A stretch of 60,000 bases of DNA from Polytrichum commune (GCA_950295325.1 OX485805.1:38615501-38675500); one strand, 5' to 3'; shown: positions 44,489-56,861, counted from the first letter of the stretch. Program-made: numbers and translations. Notes: generated from the sequence alone by a model not told the origin.

Positions 44489-46556
44489 GTGGATGTATGT
44501 CAGCATGCAGCCTGTTCGAGGAGCCTTCAAGCATGTCCAAGGACGACGAAATATTTGTAGCCCTAGTCATACTATACCATGCACACCAGAGGATCTTCTC
44601 AAGATTCCTGAGGCGACTGGTACATTCATCAGATGACTGTCATTAAATGTAAAGATTAATAGAGCAATTTAGTAATTTATTAATAGTATAGATTTGGATT
44701 TACAATAGTTAATACTAATATGTGATCTTTTGTTTGCATTGCAGTTAATAATACACATTCTTTTAGGGCAGCATTCAGGAGTCCGTTAAATCGGCGGTCC
44801 AAGCGTTCCAATAGCCAGCATGTGTCATGTACACAAGTGCGTCTTAGTGAGAATACACCTCCTCGAGATCAACCTTATCCTAATCCATTACCATCTGGTA
44901 ATCATCAAAACTTTCTTGAATTGATTTTCTTAAAAGAAAATAGTTTGTTCTAGTTTTTGTACAAAGCCATTAAGATAAGCCATGTGATAGATATAATTAT
45001 CTAACAAAATAGTTGGTTTACTAATTCCCTACCAAGTATTTTAGTAATTCTCAACTAAGTAATTTTCCTTATTTGAAGTTGTTGGAGGCAGCTCCCGTGT
45101 GATGGCAACTCCAACTGCTCAGATTTCAAGAGGGGATGAAGGGCATCCGGATCTAAGTCATCGGGTTTCTGAGGAGGTAATGTTTTCATAATTGCTTAAG
45201 TTGAGTTTTTTTAATTCTCTTTTGAATTTGTTTGTTTTATTATTTTCTTATTGAACTACCTTGTGACTACAGAGGGAGTCCCCAATTGATGATGATGGTG
45301 TTGTGAGAACCATGGGCAATACAGTGATTGTTAATAAGTCAGCATTTGAGAAGCTGCAGAGTGAACAACTAAAGAAGCTCACCTCTGTTCAAGCTAAGCA
45401 AATTGCAGTACTCACTGAAGCGCTCAAACAATATCAAGAGAAGAGTGATATTCCACATTGCTGCCAAGTTATGCATGTGAAGATAAATTCTTTTATGATT
45501 TATCTTTTGCTTTACATTATTTTTTCCCTTTATTAATTAGAATCTAAATTTGGATTAGTTATAATGTACAAACTCATTCTTTACTAATGATAATCATATT
45601 TAGAATGACTATTTGTAGAAGGATTATTCATGATTTGTTTGGCATACATATTCACTAATGTAAGGTTTTTTATGACAAAAAATTATGACAGACGTGGCTA
45701 CTAAACTCTTGTATGGGAGCCATCCGTTTTCCACCTTGTACCCATCTGAGGAGGTGGTGAAGGAGTGCATCCTTTCAGCTTTTGATATTACTGAGGAAGA
45801 TTTAGCGACACGGGCCAAATTTGATAAGGAATGGGGCCCTCTGGGTGAAGGAAAGCAAGGTAGCTTACAACATTTTGCTATGAAGAATATACGAGATAGG
45901 CGTGGTCTTATGACCAGTGAGTTGTGGAATGAATTTTACCGTTTGATAGATCATCTAAAACCAAAGGATGATGTGGATGGTTCCAAAATTGAAGCATGGA
46001 AGGAATATTTGTGTGCTTCATACAAAGGTAGGCCTTCTGGAGAATTCAAATTCATTTTGAATATGCAAGTTTTAATTTTTTTCCAAAGTTGGAGACACAT
46101 TAAAAGTATGTGTAAATGTATGGTTGTAAGAATCTTTGTTGTTTTTTTCTTTTTCTTATTGCTATTTCTTTTTTTTGAATCAAACATGGAACACATGGCA
46201 AAACGGCGTTAATGATGATGGTGTAGTGGATCCCTATGGGTCAAAAGCAATTCATGGTGCTATTGGTAGGGTGCTACATGGGGCACACTATGACCGTTCA
46301 AAACCTGTCTACATCACCCAGGAGCAGTTTGGCTTTTTCATATACGAGGTGAGTTCAATTCTTCTATTCTATGTGATTTTATTAATTCATGGTTGTGCAT
46401 GAATTTTGAATTAATTCACTTCTTGTTTAGTTCAGGTTCTTTTCAAATCGAATTTAATACAAATTATAATGAATTTATTTTACTAACGGAGGTTTTTTTT
46501 TTCAATGGGAGTGGTACATGTATAGATACAACTTGCAGCTTTGGGAAGAGACATGA
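44489..46556 (+). CDS. Unknown multi-exon gene inside the 25-kb block
   Basis: Likely exons and matching phases are 44489-44619 (WMYVSMQPVRGAFKHVQ), 44745-44897 (AAFRSPLNRRSKRSNSQH), 45079-45176 (GSSRVMATPTAQISRGDEGH), 45273 to about 45475 (SAFEKLQSEQLKKLTSVQAK, a short coiled coil), 45692-46027 (LLYGSHPFSTLYPSEEVV, KEWGPLGEGKQGSLQHFAMK, ASYKG), about 46226-46348 (GSKAIHGAIGRVLHGAHYD, EQFGFFIYE) and 46512-46556 (WYMYRYNLQLWEET, stop TGA). I do not recognise the family. The basic Ser/Arg-rich N-terminus plus helical middle resembles a transposon accessory or DNA-binding protein. It diverges from the Plavaka-like gene, which would suit a two-gene element. The join between 45475 and 45692 is not in clean phase, so one border is uncertain. 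Confidence 0.5.
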
Positions 46557-47351
46557 AATCTGGCCATCCATCCATGCATTTTCGGCTTATGAAGCAACTG
46601 GAAGAGTCAGTTCTTCCGAAGATGAGGAACATGCGACGATTAATAATTGTAGAGAAACAATGATTTTGTATTAGTTGGACATTTAGGAATAGTGTCTACT
46701 CTCGAAAGGGAGGAGTAGATCTTTACCTCCATACCTTTGTCCTGTGGGCATCGGATTGGAGGAGGATCGAACAGACACTTCATTCACGTCGGTCTCCTCC
46801 GGAGACCGAAGTTTTTCTTCTTCTTCTAGACATTTAGGCGTGATTTGTTTTTGGAACTCATTGATTTGATTGATTGTTGATGATTTTTTACCCTCACAGA
46901 AATAAATTGAATTTGGCATTTGGCAATTGAAAGATATTAAAGATATTATAGGTTTTGGGAGCCTTTTGTAACATTTATGATTTGACTCATTTATTCAATT
47001 TTTACCAAATTTGTGGTTGATGCAAGATTCTCAAAATAATTTAATTAATTGAAAATTCAATCATATATTTCAATGTTGAGATTATATATTTGGATTGTAA
47101 TTGTATTGGTACTTATATAATATTTGTTGGTTGTGATTGAAATAATATCAAATTTGAACTTTAATAAAAATGTCAAAGTTGATACTATGTTAATATTTGG
47201 TATTTATTTTAATTTCTAATTATTAGTTGTAATAATAAGAAATAAATGGATGAAGAGTTTAGTATTAGTTTAATTATCTTTTGTTTCAAATTTGATTTTT
47301 ATAGTGTATTTATAATATTAACTCAATAGTCAAATGTTTCAGTGTGTTTAC
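46557..47351. other. AT-rich gene-free stretch
   Basis: No gene is seen. A short perfect hairpin lies at 46789-46809 (TCGGTCTCC, TCC loop, GGAGACCGA); it may serve as a 3'-end structure for the preceding gene, but that is speculative. The rest is TTTAAT- and ATTTGG-rich sequence. Confidence 0.45.
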
Positions 47352-47359
47352 AGTGTTAA
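47352..47359. repeat. Left 8-bp target duplication AGTGTTAA
   Basis: Identical to 53210-53217; the two copies directly abut the terminal inverted repeats. Confidence 0.9.
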
Positions 47360-50300
47360 CTCGGGGGGGTGACTCTATAGGGGGTTTGTATATCACGTGT
47401 GACCGAGAGGTATTTTTCTAGGGGGTATTTTGGTGGTTGGACCTAATTAAAGTGACCATTTCATTACCTAATTTTCTATATTTTTTTATTTTTTTATACC
47501 ATACATTTAGTTCAAATTACAGAAAGATTGCATTTTATAGTACCATAACTTCATTATAACAAAGCAACTTTAGAAAATTAGCGTGGTCTTTGTACTAAGG
47601 ATTTGTGGCATAGTTGGTTTAGAGGATGCAGGTCTACATGGACACATGTAAAGAGGGCTGCAGCATGAAGTTAGTATACCATACATAGCAAAGTACGCGG
47701 CATAATGTTTATGACAACAACAAAACGATCTTAAACCATCATCATCTACAATCTGAAAGTCTCAGCGTGGCAAGAGCTTCACAACAGAAGAACGCACTGC
47801 TCAAGATTGAAGTCTTCAATGCCCTTCAAACACGATTTGGCCCTTCAAAATATACCTCTCTCAAAACAACCCCCTCAAATTAGAAAAATGTGTTTAAGAA
47901 AGAACACAGTTTATACAAAACAAGCTATGATGAACCACTCCCAAACCAAGTCAAATTGCGCCAACCGCAACACCGCGTGCTCCACCGTCACTGCAACCAC
48001 GTCACGACACTCCTTATTCACCAACGTCAATTTCGCCAGAAGACGCAACCCTTGGGTTGAGTACACATCTGCTGCTCACTGCTGGCAGTGACTAATAAAC
48101 CCTAAAATAAACTAAAATATGAGAAATCCACAAGATTATATCATTCAACAATTCAACCTTTACCCACTGCATTTAAAAAGAAACCCACTTTCACCATCAA
48201 ATAAATTCTTAATCCTAAATCCTATATATATTAATTCCTTGAACTCACAAATTCATTGAGTGCATCAGCGTCATTAGAATCTAATGTGTATACATCGGTT
48301 GTGGAGTTATACTCTAAAGTGACAGTGGATATTATGGTATCTACATCAATCCACCTCGTGTCCGTATGATCATATTTGAATTTCAAATGACCCGGGAATT
48401 TCCTAAAGTACTGTAGCATAACTTGAATGTTGCATGTGTTAGAATTTTGCTTTCCTGATGTTTCTTTGAGGTTCATGAGGTCCACCGGCTGCCGAAGGAG
48501 GCCCCACTGCTTCCCATGAACTCTCCTCATAGACTGAACTCGTCCTATCCACCAAGATCCATCCTCAACTCTTTGGAGGATGTTAGTAGGCCTCCCAGCC
48601 TTTGAAGATTTTGGTTGGCGCCCCTTCTTCCTCTTCAATGTTGCCTTCACAATAGACGAAACTGTAGTTGTACTCTGCTGGACAAAGTAGACCCCGCAAT
48701 CTGATCCAATACCTAGAAGGCAAGTACTTGAAGATGCAGCAACACTAAGATAGTCGTCATGATTGTTGTAGTACATGGAATGCTTGACCTAGTAAGTCTG
48801 TCTTTCGAAAGAAACGGGTTTCCATTCAATTGGGATACCAATGTAGACTTGTAGATGAAGTGGCCACCAAACTCTACAACTGGTTTGATGATAGAGGGGA
48901 CTGCCACGGCTGTCACTTGCTCCTCATGGGTGTTTAGCATATCTGCGATAGCATCTCGCACCTCACCCTCAACGACCATCCCGATATCTTGTCCATCGTC
49001 AAACAAATCCGACTCCAACTGAACCTGGTTTAGAACCACCGTATCTCCTTCCTCAAGAGACGTCGCTTGTTGCAGCGTATGCCTGATAACCTCAGAATCA
49101 CCATCTTCTCCAAATACAGGTTTGGAGGTGGATTTGAATTTCATGAATTTCTCATCTGTTCTTTCTAGCTCCCACGGCTTGTTGAACCAAACTTTAAGGT
49201 TTGCTCTAGCATGTACGGAAGGGGCCATGTTCAAATGCCATAGAAGTCGTTGGGCCTCTTTCAGACCCTCCTTTAGAGCCAACACCACCTCAACATTTGT
49301 TGGAATCTCCAAGTAGTCACCAAGGTCACATGGTGTTTCGTCAGCTTTAAGTGGGTGTAGTTTGGCCCAGATGTTTTCCATCTTATTGTGTTGTTTATTG
49401 AACTTCAGTCCATTACCAACATATTCTATAGCAGACACATGATTAAGGGTGTTTGTTGTATTCAGCAACTCATGAAAATCATAGGCTCTCTCATTCCCAT
49501 TCATGCCCCCAATCTTGGAAAAAAAAACTTCACAAGAGTTTGACCCAGTGAGGTGCAAGGGGACTGGGAGATGGGCATACCTATCGCGAAAGTGGCATAT
49601 AAGGAGCACAACAAAGTGACAAGACAACTGAATGTCAATGAAGCATTGTTGACTGACAAAATGACGGGCCTCAACGATCTCCATTGAATTGCCCTGCACG
49701 GCGTGGTACCCATGTTTCAACCACAACCTCCACAAGCGAAAAAAAAAAGACACCTTTGCGGCCAAAACTATCCTAGACCTCAAAGAATGCCTTGGGGAGC
49801 AAAATATATCAATATAATCTGCACAAATTTGCAAATAATATTCAGTACCCAACGTCCGCTCTCTGTGTACATCATCACCTTCCCGGATACGTTTCAGACA
49901 TACTCTAACATTTTCCGAGCACAACCTTTGTGCTGATGCCCAATTCTGCCTATCTCTTCGATCAATGTCTTCTTGTCTTAATCCATGTTCATCAGCCGTG
50001 AAGCGGTTGTATACATGACCAACATGTTGGAGCAAACACACATCTCCACCAAGTTGCAGACAACGGACCGAAGACAACAATGGATTAATCAATTTTTTCC
50101 CATTATGGACATAATCTTGGTCGTGTAGACCAAACGCATCTCCCTCGCTATTCATGGAAGCACTCAACAACCATCCATCCCATCCCACATCCAAACGAGA
50201 CCCCTCTTTAGTACGATAGTCATGGAGCATCAATTGCCTCCTTCGGCTGTCACCGTCACTGGCATGCCCAACTATGGGCCCTACAGACGAGTGACATTCT

Positions 50301-53209
50301 TTGAACCACAAAGAATCTATTGCTTCCCATTGTCGCCTCACCCATGAGGCGTCGAAGCAATTGCATGTGCAAGAAACAACCAACGTAAGGCAAGGCAAAT
50401 TTTCGTGAAGTGGGTTCACGACTATGACTCTGGCGAAACTACCAACCTGATTGGACCGAAAGGAATCCACAATATTGTTGTATCCGTCTTCTCCTTAACC
50501 GACTTCGGGCTTGAAAGTCGTAATACAGACGTGATCTGTTTTATGCCCACAAAAGCCTGCCAATGTATCCCACTTAGACTCCCACGAAATCCTACCCTTA
50601 ACCTTGGTCTCATCCTCTGCGAGAATGACTGGCACAGGACCCACAATATTGTGCGCGATCTTAGCATCTCTGTAAATGCTCGCTACAGCAGCAAAAATCT
50701 CAGCGTGTTCACCCGGTAGGAATTGCACTCCCTTTTTAAGATCCCTCTTGATGGTACTATAGTTTGGACCAGCAAAGTTTAGTGCAAACAAGTCACACAT
50801 ACGTCTGCCTCCATAGACTTTCATAGTCTGAGCAAAACACTTAGTATTAAGAGTGTAACGGTTACCTCGACTATCTCGATTAAGATTATGGGCTACATCT
50901 TGAAGGAAATCCCATAAAGCAGGTTTACCACCAAAGGCCCCTGTACGATGTGCATTCACAATATTCTGGCACAACTTCACCACATTTCCATCAGCAGAGG
51001 CAGACTTGGCCATCTCACGGAGAGTAGGCCGTTTGACTTTGAGTTGTGTGATCCTCACTCTAGCCGCGCAATGCTGGAGTTTTTCCAATCTATACTTCTT
51101 TGCCACATCCCTGCTGTGACGAGCCAGTTCACTAACGGAGAGGTATCCTACACGCATACCCCCGGCAGTGGACCTAAACCCCCTTTTTTGATCACATATC
51201 GCCTCTCTAACGACTCTCTTTCTGAAGTCATCTTGCCAAGGGATTTGTTCACACATGGAACATGTATAATTTAGAAACCCACCAATAGACCTGGATAGTC
51301 TATGGCAGTCCCTATGGCGAAAGGTACCTCTCACTAAGACCTCAACCTTATCAACAAAGAATGACGCTGTAGCATGTGGTTCTGGATACCAAAGTGCTCC
51401 TATATGACGATCATCTAGCAAAGGAAGAACAACATACGACACATCCCCATACATAACCTTCGGCCCCCGAAAACCCCAACACATTCGAGACAACAATGCA
51501 TGACTATCAAAACCTGACGAATCACCTTCTTGGCCCTCGTGAGCTGCACCTTTGTAGAACGTATGAAGATCCGGTTGATTTGAGTGCACACTAATCGAGG
51601 ATGTTGTCCGCGGCCTTCCCCTTCTTCCCGAGAGTAGCGCACTTCCACTCCTGTCGGCATTCTTGGACTCCTCCACGGCTTGCATGTGCTTCGTGCTCGC
51701 CATATGATTCCTCAAAGTTGCCTCTAGATTCTTTTTTGGTGGGCAAAGTTGCATCAATCCATCCCGACAGTAAGGACACTTTACCTTGAACTAGAAACTC
51801 TTGGGTTTCGGTTGCTCCAAATCACCCAAAGTATGGAAATGCTTGATGCCCTCTCCCAAATCCGCATTCACGGCTTCCATAATCTCGACTCCCTCCCTCA
51901 TCAGCTTTCTGTGGTCGTCCACAGTCAACACAAGAGTTTTACCCTTCGGCGCTTGAGATTGAGGGTGGTTGAGGTAGTTTAGGTTATGCTTCCTGCACCA
52001 ACTCTTCACATGTTGGGCGCTTTGCAGGTGGCTGCTTTTGAAATTGGAGAACAAATTTTGGATTGTAGTCTTACTATGGTTCCCGCTTTGTTCTCCAATT
52101 TCTTTTCTGCACTCCTTACAGAACAACTTGACGATTCCCACACCGTCCTGGTTCCACGATCGGAGCTCCCACTTGTGATCATCGAGATCAGAATCTCTCA
52201 AATCTCGTTTCAGTTTATCGACTTGGGCTAAATACATATCCATAATCTCTTTTGGCACCAATGTGGACTTCAGCGGGTCTCCACCCTCCTCAATTTCATC
52301 ACAATCCGCACTAACACCACTAACCCTAGAGGACCCTATGGGATCACAACTTTCAGGATCAACACTCTCTGAAAAAACCACAAACCCTAAACCTGGCGAT
52401 GGACTGGGAGCCTCCTCACTACCAACGTGGGATCCGTCCTCCACACGACGACGCTTCCTTGACCGCGAATCATGCTCCACCGTGGGAATCACGTAAACAT
52501 CTTCTGCAACCTCATTTAGGCGCTCCACCTTCCTCCGAATCCGTCGCCCATCTTCAACGTCCCAAAAATCGAAGGGCCAGTCGAGGACCTCTTCTGACTC
52601 AAGCCTAACCCTCAACGATGCAAGCGTCTCCTCCCCCAAAGCCTTGACCTTATCGAATACTTCTGGCGCTGCAGATTCATCTTCTAAGGTCCAAATTTTT
52701 AACCGATCAGCCATAGCTCAACCTAAACCACCATAAATCGCTTGAGAACCCTAAACCACAGCAAACTGAAGTGGAAGAAACTTTGGTGCTCGAACTCCCA
52801 AGAAATCCACAACGGCACAAACCCTTCCACGCAAACAACCCTAGCAACAATGTACAGGAACTCAATTGAACCCATCGTTCCCGACGGGAGAGAAGGCCGA
52901 AAGGAATTCATCCGTCGTGACTATGAACCACACGTTCTCATCCAATTTCAAATTACGTCCAAAGGTGGGAGTACATAGTGTACTCTTATCTTTAACCTAG
53001 GGTGCTTATACCAGACTGTACATTATATCTAAAAAAGAAAAAGTTACCATCTTATCTATGACCATATATTTATTATAATCCTCAATCTCCTATTTTCACA
53101 ACAGTACATTACCTCAAATAAATTTCAAAATTTTACCTACACTAAATAAAAAATACCATATCTTTGGCCACACGTTACATTCTAAAATTTTCTAAGTCAC
53201 CCCCCCGAG
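47360..53209. mobile_element. 5,850-bp DNA transposon, unclassified, 8-bp target
   Basis: Perfect 15-bp terminal inverted repeats CTCGGGGGGGTGACT (47360-47374 and, inverted, 53195-53209) are flanked by a perfect 8-bp duplication AGTGTTAA. Similarity continues inward on both sides with a CACGTGTG-GCC/ACC block. The interior is occupied by one minus-strand transposase gene (52714 to about 48231). An 8-bp duplication is shared by the hAT, P and Zisupton-type superfamilies, but the CTCGGGGG ends are not the usual hAT CAGGG/TAGGG. Two shorter relatives lie at 38.3-41.2 kb. Confidence 0.92.
48231..52714 (-). pseudogene. Large transposase of the 5.85-kb element
   Basis: A single minus-strand frame runs from the ATG at 52714 to 48713 (about 1,333 codons) with just two stops: TAG at 51791-51793 and TAA at 50495-50497. 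In order: an acidic N-terminal region with basic RSRKRRRVEDGSH; a zinc finger CPYC...LRNHMASTKH straddling the first stop; a DDE-like core with Asp in VILAEDETKVKG (~50613), Asp in GHASDGDSRRRQ (~50257) and Glu in TGSNSCEVFFSKIGG (~49531), spaced about 119 and 242 residues. That long D-E gap suggests an inserted helical domain as in hAT/P transposases. Near 48.71-48.78 kb the reading moves to another frame and continues with the C-terminal domain to 48231 (SDCGVYFVQQS, GSWWIGRVQSMRRVHGKQWG). This is either a frameshift or an unseen intron. I cannot name the superfamily by eye. Confidence 0.85.
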
Positions 53210-53217
53210 AGTGTTAA
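53210..53217. repeat. Right 8-bp target duplication AGTGTTAA
   Basis: Identical to 47352-47359. Confidence 0.9.
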
Positions 53218-53540
53218 ATCAATTGTTGAATACCTCAGTACTAACTCAATCGACAATCAAGTTGATATTGAGTTGGCGCTAAAAAAGCACACCCCGATAA
53301 TCCAAATGAAATAGTACTAAAAAATTACCATTTTAGTGTTGATTTTGACACTTTGGAAGTTTGTGATGTAAGTCTAATTAATTCTGATTAATCCTAATTA
53401 AGCTCAAATAAATCAGAGAGTATGCTTACCAAATTAAGTAAGACTAATTAATTATAAAATATAATTACTGAAATTAAATAGAATTAATTTCAGTAATTCA
53501 TTCCAGTAATTACATGAATGAATGAATAGATTCTAGTAAT
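53218..53540. other. AT-rich spacer
   Basis: There is no gene. It contains AACTCAATCGACAATCAAG, matching the spacer near 28.98 kb, and many AATTAATT / CAGTAATT words. Confidence 0.45.
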
Positions 53541-53980
53541 TACATTAATTGATTTGAATGTGTATGAATATTTGTGAAAGTAGACGGCATTACTAAAATA
53601 TTATAAAATATACATACTAAATCAGCACACAAAATTTAAGTGTCATTTTAGAATGACAAAGACAATTTCAAATGGTAAGTCATAAAAATTATAACCTCAA
53701 TGTCAATGAGGATTATGTAATTTTATTTGACCTCCAAGTTAATTACGTGCTTCAATGATAGTTTCACTTCCAGAATGAAACCCCAATGAATTGTTTGTTT
53801 AGTAATTGGAAGTGCACATATATATTGGATTTTAAGCCTTGAAGGTGAAGTGCACTCAATATGGGATTTGTAGTCAAGCGGCCTTCAAGAATGCAAGGGC
53901 AATATTTTTTTGAAGTTGGGCGGGGCGGGCAACAATTTTCGGTCGGGTTCAGAAATTTCCATGGAGGCTGCCCCGCCCGG
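53541..53980 (-). repeat. Long arm C, copy 2 (inverted)
   Basis: This is the reverse-complement partner of 28407-28865 over about 440 bp with scattered differences. Its GGGCGGGG end faces right, towards the A repeat copy 2 that begins 68 bp further on. Confidence 0.88.
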
Positions 53981-54047
53981 ATCTGACACCCCCCATAGTT
54001 CGTATGGGGGGATTTAATTAATGTCCGCCCCCAGATCCAGATCCACT

Positions 54048-54493
54048 TTTGTAGGATCCACGTTTGTAGTCTTTGGGAACTGCTCCCGCTTTGCATCGGA
54101 GACATTCGGATGGTTCAAGGTGTGTTATGGGTATGGGATTAGGAGGCGTGCATAGGTGTTAGGTTCGAGGTGGCATGTTGGTTATAGCACCCCTACCTCA
54201 ATGCGAGCGTATTCCAAAGCTACACTCTAAAGGATTTCTTGCCGAGGGCTGAACAATATTGTGGATCCGTCTTAGAACATGTTGCTGAATTCGATCGTAC
54301 TATCCAAAACGATTGCAACGATGCAGTTTCAGCTGAAAATCATGAGGTGGCCAGGTTTAGAAGAGCTCCACTAGCAGGTGCTTCCTGGTGGTAGAGGAGA
54401 AACTGGTTTTCTGGTCGTCACTTGGAGGTATCCTCTTCCCACTGTAACTTACCATGATTCATAGAGAGTTTGATTTGATTGCGAGTTCGTCAT
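54048..54493 (+). repeat. A repeat, copy 2
   Basis: This is the direct partner of 25307-25754. Here A runs without interruption into B. Confidence 0.85.
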
Positions 54494-55724
54494 CGATCGA
54501 AAATTTTACCTTCGATTTGTAAGGTGCACATACTTAAGGTTGTTGCAAAGCAGTAGGGTAAGGATTGTGATTCTATTGTGGGCACTTCCAACTCCACAGA
54601 CATGTGTGACCGTTGGATCAGCTTGAGAATTGTGTCATTTAGTTAGCAAGTGGGAATCACGAAGAAAGCTTTTTCAAGTTTCAGAACTCTCGGAGTTGGA
54701 GATGCACACGTTATAGATGGCACATGGTAGAGTGAAGGTCCTCTTTCTGGCTTTCTCTGGAAGCTCGCAGATTTGTGACCTTATTGTGGGGCACTTCCAA
54801 CTGCACAGACATGTGTGACCAGTGGATCAGATTGAGAATCGTGTCATTCAGTTAGCAAGTGGGAGTCACCGAGAAAGTTGTATCAAGTTTCACAACTCCG
54901 GGAGTTAGACACGCGCACCTCATTTGAGGGCACATGGCAGAGTGAAGATTCTCTTTCTTTGGAAATGATCACATTTGCCCTCCTAATTGTGTTAAGGTAG
55001 GTATATGAAACACACACATAGTGCAAGATGATGAGCAAATCCAAATGGTGCCTGTAGCCATTTGCTTCAAAATCATTTGGAGCTCGTATGAGTAACTTAC
55101 TAGTTTATATCAAAGTGAAGATTCTCGTGCTCATTAAGTGGTATGTAGGTCCCTTCAATCATGTTGACTTTGGGTAGCATATTTTGAGCACGTAGTCCTA
55201 TCTCTCTAAACATGTGTCTTTTTGGGTGCCAGTTCTTAGATCCACACCTACTAGATACCACTCAAATATAGGTGTCCAGATTATTGTTGTGTTCGATTTA
55301 GGATGTGTACGTTAATTGTTGAGCCTTAGGCCTAGAATGGTGTCTATGTTTTGAGAACATAGTTGAATCTCGTTGTATATTAACCAAATCTCTTTTTGGT
55401 GTCCGTTCCTAATTACAAGTTGTGCCATATACCACTCAAATGCAGGTGTCCAATTACCATACCTATCTCTCTTACCTCAGTGGGGAATGTCCATATTGTG
55501 CAGGAAAATTTATCATCATCAGCCTGCGAACTCTCACACTACCACTCTGGAGAAGGTGCTGCTCGTTGCCATATGCTTTACTTTTGGATTCCTATTTAAT
55601 TTTCATCGGGATGAAATGATGCACACCATTGAAAAGTTTTGTAGACAATTTGTTGGACCATCTGTGATTTCTAAGTAAGGTGGATGTGCTTGAATGTGGG
55701 GTTCACTTTCAGAATCTCCATCAG
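54494..55724 (+). repeat. B repeat, copy 2, with a 150-bp insertion
   Basis: This is the direct partner of 27336-28406. Relative to copy 1 it has about 150 extra bases (55457-55607, beginning ACCATACCTATCTCTC and ending CATCGGGATGA) between GTGTCCAATT and GAAATGATGCACACC. The inserted piece includes a short open stretch but no recognisable domain. Confidence 0.85.
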
Positions 55725-56861
55725 GGAGGGATTATGTCATCTATTAGTACATGGCCATTATTTAGTACATAAATACCATACATCAATGATTTGTTGTTTC
55801 AACACTATAAAGTGGGTTAAGTGTGTCAGCAGGGAGTTCTGAACAATGTGTTTTTTTTAACGTAGTTTCTGTTTCTTTGTCCTGGCCAATGATCTTCATA
55901 TGGTAATCCTGACATATATGTTGAGTTTCACCGTTTCTTCACTTTCGCCCATATGCTAATTATGAGTTTCTGTGACAGAGGAGTCAATTTACATCTAGTT
56001 TGCTGACTTGCGGACCTACACCAGGCAAGATCAAGCTTGAACAAAAGTTTAGTAATGGGTACTCCGAGTAGTTTGATGTGGTCCGTAACATTCTCTACCT
56101 GCAGGTTTTATGATACACATAAGCTTGATTTATTTCCCTTAGCCCAAGGAGGTCATGTTACTATCCTTTCACTTGTACCTGCTGCTTGCTGGCCTTCTGT
56201 CTTCTCGTCTTCATTTTATTCTGTGCGTCTGCTTGTTATCTCCTTCCGAATTTTTTCCCTCTTACGTTGTGTTTTCGAACTGGTTTTTTGGCATTGGGTA
56301 TGTGACAACCTCACTGTCATAATTGTGTTGAATTTATTTACTGCATTGGGGCTGACTCAAAAAGGTTTAGATGTGATTTTAGTCTATATTTCAATGGATT
56401 CTGCTTGTCATCTGCTTCTGAAATTTTCCCTTTTTATGTTTAGATTTCAAGTTGGTTTTGGCATTCAACAACCTCAGTGTCATAGTTGTGCTGACATCAA
56501 CTCAGAAACCATGAAGATGTGGTTTTAGTCTGCATTTCTATGGTGTTCTTGACTCATCGCAATTTGTCTTGGGATGTAGCTGGTATTTTTTCTTCTGATA
56601 TTGGGGTTGTGATGTTAGGGTTCTTTGCGACCGACTCCCTTGAAGGTGGTTTGAGGGTTCTTCGTGACTGACTCCCTCCCGAATACCTATTTGTTAGTTC
56701 TTGAGGCCGAAGTTGTGATGAATACTGAGGGCAAATTTGTGAATTTATACTTGCGATGGAGCTGAAGAAGTCAATTTAGGGCGTGGATAACATTCACCAC
56801 CCTTGAGACATCACTGGTTAAAAATATAGCTGACAATAAGATAATCGAATTTGCGAGAGAG
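55725..56861. other. Upstream flank of the ankyrin gene
   Basis: No convincing gene is present. The 163-codon frame at 56037-56528 lies in T-rich DNA and looks like chance. A near-duplicate phrase (GGGTTCTTxGxGACxGACTCCCT) occurs at about 56618 and 56656. Promoter elements for the ankyrin gene presumably lie here, but no clear TATA box can be assigned. Confidence 0.4.

Noticed and set aside
48713-52714. Three separate transposase genes
   Set aside because: The three long minus-strand open stretches are in the same frame, separated only by single stop codons and a few codons. The second and third begin at TTG and GTG rather than ATG, so they are one interrupted gene.
47356-53217. TTAA target site (Kolobok/piggyBac type) for the 5.85-kb element
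   Set aside because: TTAA is present at both edges only as part of the 8-bp AGTGTTAA duplication. Using TTAA alone would leave unmatched bases before the right terminal repeat, whereas the 8-bp reading gives perfect ends.
25307-55724. A-B repeats as the two LTRs of a giant LTR retrotransposon
   Set aside because: There is no TG...CA at the repeat edges, no 5-bp target duplication, no primer-binding site or polypurine tract next to them, and no gag-pol between them.
56037-56528. 163-codon plus-strand frame upstream of the ankyrin gene
   Set aside because: It lies in T-rich DNA and is hydrophobic by composition. It has no domain, no splice or homology support, and no shared phase with the ankyrin exon.
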